Shown piece by piece: positions 4,864-7,940 of a stretch of 7,940 nucleotides of DNA (the stretch's first letter is position 1; the number at the start of each line of letters is the position of its first letter). This stretch comes from Thalassospiraceae bacterium (GTDB taxonomy: Bacteria; Pseudomonadota; Alphaproteobacteria; Rhodospirillales; Magnetovibrionaceae): positions 1 to 7,940 of the forward strand of contig DAOVVL010000075.1 of assembly GCA_030637205.1 (NCBI GenBank), written 5' to 3'. The position numbers and the translations under genes were made by a program. The notes under the pieces are model-generated. The model was not told the origin of the DNA. It ran no database searches and saw nothing but the letters and a program-made list of their open reading frames with translations.

Positions 4864-7800
4864 ATGGCCACCTTGGATACTTCAGGAACCGGCAGCACGC
4901 CCATAAGCGCAGATGCGTTCACGGTTGATGTCGCTTCCGGCGATCCTGTTACCATCCCCGAAGGTTTGAACCCGGCAACGGCTGATTTCTCGCATGAAGG
5001 CCCTGACCTGGTTTTGACATGGCCCGGCGGTGAGCAGGTTGTGGTGACCGATTATTTCACCGCAGACAGCCAGCCTACGTTGACGTCTGAAGGTGGCGCG
5101 CGCGTTGATGGCGACCTGGCATCAAGATTAGCCGGTCCCCAAACGCCCGGGCAGGTTGCTCAGGCGGGTGATGCCATTGCCGAACAACCCATCGGTCAGG
5201 TGGACCAGTTGACCGGAACCGTGACAGCGGTTCGTGTTGACGGTACCCGCGTTGAACTGAAAGCCGGCGATCCCGTATTCCAGGGCGATATTCTTGAAAC
5301 CGATGACGATGGCGCAATCGGTGTTGTGCTTGCCGATGAAACCACGTTTTCCATGGCCGAAAACGGCCGTATGGTTCTCGATGAAATGGTTTACGATCCG
5401 GGCACCCAGGAAGGCAGCGTTTCGCTTTCCGTGATGCAAGGCGTGTTCACGTTCGTGTCTGGCCAAGTCGCCAAGACCGACCCCGACGCCATGACGCTCA
5501 ATACCCCGGTGGCCACCATTGGTATTCGCGGTACCCAGATCGGCCTCGACATTGCCGATGGTGAAACCCTGCAAATTGCACTGATGGAAGAAGCCGATGG
5601 TTTCGTCGGCGAAGTCGTGATCGCCAACGACGCAGGCGTGATGGTGCTCAACAGTGCCAATGAATTCACATCTATCGAAAGCTTCTCGCTTCCGCCCGCA
5701 GAGGTGACCACTATCAACATTTCCCAGATGATCAGCGCCTTTGGTAACGCGCTGGCTTCCATGCCGACGCCCGCCAACGGCAACGCCAATAACTTCGGCA
5801 TTGAAGAAGCTTCTGACATTGAGCAGGTTCTCGAAGAAGCCGTCGCCGTCGAGGAAGCAGAAGCGGAAGCCGCCGCCGAGGAAGAAGCCGCTGAGGAAGA
5901 GGCTGTCGAGGAAGAGGCTGCCGAGGAAGAAGCAGCTGCCGAAGAAGAAGCGGCTGCCGAGGAAGAACCCGCCGCCGAAGAAGAAGGCGCCGCCGAGGAA
6001 GAAGAAGCCGAGGAACTGGCCGACTTTGATACCGCTGCCGGCGAAGAAGACGAGCTGCCGCCCGAGGAACTCATTACCGTGACGGTGGACGAGGAGGCAG
6101 AGGGCGTGCTTGATGGCTTTGTAATCGAACCCGAGATAATCGAGGTTGTAGAACCAGTCGAACCGATATATACACCGCCGCCGCCGCCGCCGCCGCCCAC
6201 CCTGCTCACCGTGGATTTCACCGCCGGATCGACCGTTGAAGACGGCACCGTGAATCTGAAGATTACCACCAAAATTACCCAGGGCATGGGCACGGTTAAA
6301 ACCGTGACCGTTTCCGGTGTTGAAGGCGCAACCCTGAGCAAAGGCACCGACAATGGCAATGGTACCTGGACGTTGAGCGAGGGCCAGCTTTCTGGCCTGC
6401 AACTGATCCCCGAAGCCGACTGGAGCGGTACCCTCAATCTTAAGGTCAGTGTGGTCACCAACGACTACGTCAGTGAGACCGACACGGCTAAGGTAAACGT
6501 AACACCGGTTGGCGATGCGCCGACCATTGACATCTCTGATTCGACCTTGAGCGCGTTCGAAGATGGCGAGGCGACCGGTCTCGACATCACGGTCAGCGAC
6601 CCCAACGCCTTTGAGGGGGTGGAATCGGTGACCATTTCAGGCGTTGTAGGCGCAACCCTGAGCAACGGCACCGACAGCTTTACGCCCGATGAGTTTGACT
6701 CGGTTACCCTGAGCCCCGATCAGTTGGCAGGCCTGCAACTGGTCCCTGATGACGACTGGAGCGGCATCGTCGATCTTGGCATCAGCGCGGTTACCGATCA
6801 GGACGGCAGTGCATCCGATAACATGACGGTTGACGTGGCCGGTGTGGCAGACGTGCCGAACGTCAGCATTGCAATTGGCGACCCAGTCATTAACGAACCC
6901 GTCGTCGGCAGCCCCGGTTGGGGCTACGGCGATGACGGCAAAATTCACTACGGGCCTCCAGGTCTGGGCTATGAAGGTGGCGACACCGGCACCGGCGGAA
7001 GTACTTCCGGCGGCCAGATTTATTCCATCGATCTGCAAGCAGCCCTGACCGATATCGACGGTTCTGAAACGCTCAGCGTGACCGTCAGTGGCGTGCCCCC
7101 GGAAGGGAGCCTTTCGGTTGGTACCGATAACGGTGACGGCACGTGGACATTTAACGAAGCCGACCTGGCGACCATCGCCAGCGATGGCCTCAGCCTTTAT
7201 GTCGCCAACACCACAACGGTTGACTTCACCCTGAACGCGACGGCAACCGCGACAGAAACAAACGGCGATTATGCCACTTCCAGTGACAGTGCTACCGTTG
7301 GCGTGCAAGCGGTCGCCATCGAACCGACCCTTGATGTGGGCATCGGCAGCGTAACCGGCGCCGAAGACGGCGAGATCGCGCTCAATATCAATGCGCAAGT
7401 AGTGGATCCCACCGATACGCTCAGCGTCACCATTTCCAATGTTCCGGATGGCTCGGTCTTGTCTGCCGGTACGGATAATGAAGATGGCAGCTGGACACTT
7501 AGCGCAGGCGATCTTGACGGCCTGACCCTGACCCCGCCGGCGGATTACAACGGTGACTTCGATATTTCGGTTACCGCCACCGCGACCGATGGTTCTGCCA
7601 CGGCAACGACGCTGCCTTCGGGTATTGCGGTCAACGTAACACCTGTCACCGATTATCCGCTGGTTTCCATCTCGTCCGAAGGCGGGGTGGAAGATGGAAG
7701 CGCGATTGCGATCACAGCTTCGGCTGAAGTTCCGGACTCGACCGAAACGGTTGCCACCATCACCATCGGTGGTGTGCCTTCCGGGGCAACGCTTTCTGCC

Positions 7801-7940
7801 GGTACGGATGCTGGCAACGGCAACTGGACTTTGGATGTTTCTGACCTTGACGGCCTGACCCTGACACCCGCTGCCGACTGGAACGGTGAAGTGAACCTGA
7901 CCATTGACGCCACGTCTACTGATGGCGGCGCAGCCAGTGC
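4864..7940 (+). CDS. Giant FecR-domain protein with tandem cadherin/Ig-like repeats, probable type-I-secreted adhesin (3' truncated)
   Basis: The frame is open from ATG 4864 to the window edge: 1025 complete codons and no stop. AAAGG at 4850-4854 is spaced 9 bases from the ATG. There is no Sec signal peptide or membrane helix. In order: a conserved N-terminal domain (about residues 15-115, with GPDLVLTWPGGE and LAGPQTPGQVAQAGD); a FecR domain (about 117-260, with TPVATIGIRGTQ at 214-225); a Glu/Ala tract (324-384); T390-A-A-G393; eight prolines (438-445); then at least five repeats of about 110 residues, acidic and Asp/Thr-rich, built on GTDNGNGTWTL, GLQL-x-P and DWSG motifs. This matches giant RTX/LapA-like surface proteins exported by type I secretion through a C-terminal signal that would lie beyond the window. 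A role in attachment, aggregation or biofilm is inferred. No transporter or protease partner gene is seen here. The protein is not the FecR iron regulator, which has a membrane helix and works with FecI. Confidence 0.85.
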   Translation, partial: MATLDTSGTGSTPISADAFTVDVASGDPVTIPEGLNPATADFSHEGPDLVLTWPGGEQVVVTDYFTADSQPTLTSEGGARVDGDLASRLAGPQTPGQVAQAGDAIAEQPIGQVDQLTGTVTAVRVDGTRVELKAGDPVFQGDILETDDDGAIGVVLADETTFSMAENGRMVLDEMVYDPGTQEGSVSLSVMQGVFTFVSGQVAKTDPDAMTLNTPVATIGIRGTQIGLDIADGETLQIALMEEADGFVGEVVIANDAGVMVLNSANEFTSIESFSLPPAEVTTINISQMISAFGNALASMPTPANGNANNFGIEEASDIEQVLEEAVAVEEAEAEAAAEEEAAEEEAVEEEAAEEEAAAEEEAAAEEEPAAEEEGAAEEEEAEELADFDTAAGEEDELPPEELITVTVDEEAEGVLDGFVIEPEIIEVVEPVEPIYTPPPPPPPPTLLTVDFTAGSTVEDGTVNLKITTKITQGMGTVKTVTVSGVEGATLSKGTDNGNGTWTLSEGQLSGLQLIPEADWSGTLNLKVSVVTNDYVSETDTAKVNVTPVGDAPTIDISDSTLSAFEDGEATGLDITVSDPNAFEGVESVTISGVVGATLSNGTDSFTPDEFDSVTLSPDQLAGLQLVPDDDWSGIVDLGISAVTDQDGSASDNMTVDVAGVADVPNVSIAIGDPVINEPVVGSPGWGYGDDGKIHYGPPGLGYEGGDTGTGGSTSGGQIYSIDLQAALTDIDGSETLSVTVSGVPPEGSLSVGTDNGDGTWTFNEADLATIASDGLSLYVANTTTVDFTLNATATATETNGDYATSSDSATVGVQAVAIEPTLDVGIGSVTGAEDGEIALNINAQVVDPTDTLSVTISNVPDGSVLSAGTDNEDGSWTLSAGDLDGLTLTPPADYNGDFDISVTATATDGSATATTLPSGIAVNVTPVTDYPLVSISSEGGVEDGSAIAITASAEVPDSTETVATITIGGVPSGATLSAGTDAGNGNWTLDVSDLDGLTLTPAADWNGEVNLTIDATSTDGGAAS
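5212..5640 (+). other. FecR domain of the giant protein
   Basis: Residues about 117-259. It opens with TGTVTAVRVDGTRVELKAGD, continues through GDILETDDDGAIGVVLAD, MVYDPGTQEGS and GVFTFVSGQVAKTD, and ends with the hallmark TPVATIGIRGTQ. This is a predicted beta-rich module. In repeat proteins of this type it lies ahead of the extracellular repeats. Its use as a plug that keeps the protein in the outer-membrane pore, as the LapA retention module does, is my inference. Confidence 0.8.
5833..6015 (+). repeat. Glu/Ala low-complexity tract (residues 324-384)
   Basis: These 61 residues use only Glu and Ala apart from three Val, one Pro and one Gly. Units run EEEAA, EEEAV, EEEAA, then EEEAAA twice, EEEPAA and EEEGAA, so the DNA changes from 15-base to 18-base units. 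It would be strongly acidic and probably forms a single long helix or stalk of roughly 9 nm. Such a tract is prone to replication slippage. Confidence 0.85.
6031..6042 (+). other. TAAG motif, candidate LapG-type protease cleavage site
   Basis: Residues 390-393 read T-A-A-G in the context ADFD-TAAG-EEDE. LapG proteases cut LapA between the two alanines of a TAAG-like motif that lies just after the N-terminal retention module and before the repeats. The motif here lies between the FecR domain with its acidic tract and the repeats. A four-residue match in an alanine-rich region could be chance. Confidence 0.4.
6175..6198 (+). repeat. Poly-proline linker (residues 438-445)
   Basis: Seven CCG codons and one CCC encode eight consecutive prolines, immediately before the first Ig-like repeat. 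It probably acts as a stiff spacer separating the N-terminal module from the repeat array. It is a CCG microsatellite and may vary in length. Confidence 0.85.
6202..7940 (+). repeat. Tandem cadherin/Ig-like repeat array, at least five units, continuing past the window
   Basis: Approximate units: R1 6202-6519, R2 6520-6858, R3 6859-7326, R4 7327-7659 and R5 7660 to the edge. Units share EDG near the start, a central strand like VTISGVxGATLS, then GTDNGxGxW, GLxLxP and DW/YxG, and end in a TDG-type strand. R3 is longer because of a Gly/Tyr-rich insertion, and its GL motif region is diverged. Conserved nucleotide blocks recur in phase: GGCGCAACCCTGAGCAA at 6325 and 6649 (324 bases), and TCTGCCGGTACGGAT at 7462 and 7795 (333 bases). 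Such units usually stack into a long extracellular rod, often Ca2+-stabilised. Confidence 0.85.

Noticed and set aside
5741..6082. Plus-strand ORF with Lys/Pro-rich basic repeats
   Set aside because: Out-of-frame reading of the Glu/Ala tract. It lies wholly inside the giant gene with no ribosome binding site of its own that I can see.
5128..6402. Minus-strand ORF of 424 codons, Phe/Gly-rich in the middle
   Set aside because: It is the antisense of the giant repeat gene. The F/L/G-rich stretch is just the Glu/Ala codons read backwards, and it has no recognisable domain.
5391..6461. Minus-strand ORF of 356 codons rich in Ser/Ala
   Set aside because: Another antisense frame over the same Glu/Ala tract and proline codons. 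It overlaps the previous shadow, and the plus frame has a clear FecR domain.
6637..7398. Minus-strand ORF of 253 codons
   Set aside because: Antisense to repeats R2 to R4. Long antisense frames are expected opposite GC-biased repeat codons, and no motif supports a protein.
6202..7940. Regularly spaced repeats considered as a CRISPR array
   Set aside because: The period is about 330 bases, the repeats are degenerate and stay in one open reading frame. They encode protein domains.
4864..7940. Reading the FecR match as a FecI/FecR iron-signalling regulator
   Set aside because: There is no membrane helix, no sigma-factor gene next door, and the domain is followed by thousands of bases of adhesin-type repeats.

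Overview
All six protein-coding genes in this window lie on the plus strand. They look like the chromosome of an alphaproteobacterium, most likely in or near the Rhodospirillales. Three things point there: a COX15-type heme A synthase, an S41 peptidase whose core closely resembles alphaproteobacterial CtpA, and a large N-terminal FecR module of a kind I associate with giant repeat proteins of Magnetospirillum and its relatives. This placement is from memory of the families, not from a search.

Left part (1-1777): the 3' end of a TauD/TfdA-like Fe(II)/2-oxoglutarate dioxygenase, then a short spacer carrying a perfect AT-rich inverted repeat. Next comes a 79-residue TTG-started conserved-looking small protein, and 25 bases on, ctaA (heme A synthase), which finishes the heme cofactor of aa3-type terminal oxidases. 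The small gene and ctaA are probably co-transcribed.

Middle part (1778-4541): a 235-base spacer with a possible promoter and a small hairpin leads to a two-gene unit. Its first gene encodes a DHH/DHHA1 phosphoesterase. Three bases after it comes an S41 C-terminal processing peptidase with a probable lipoprotein signal and an unusual acidic, two-cysteine tail.

Right part (4542-7940): a 322-base AT-rich regulatory region holds several inverted repeats and a near-consensus sigma-70 promoter. The -10 box of that promoter sits inside a perfect 7-bp-arm palindrome. A leader of about 155 bases follows, with competing hairpins. The region drives a giant protein that runs off the window, with at least 1025 codons present. 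It has no Sec signal peptide. In order it carries a conserved N-terminal domain, a FecR domain, a 61-residue Glu/Ala tract, a T-A-A-G motif like the site cut by LapG proteases in LapA-type adhesins, an eight-proline stretch, and at least five tandem cadherin/Ig-like repeats of about 110 residues. I read it as a type-I-secreted surface adhesin that may be retained in the envelope by its N-terminus and released by proteolysis. The promoter-operator, the leader and the candidate cleavage site are the parts most worth following up.
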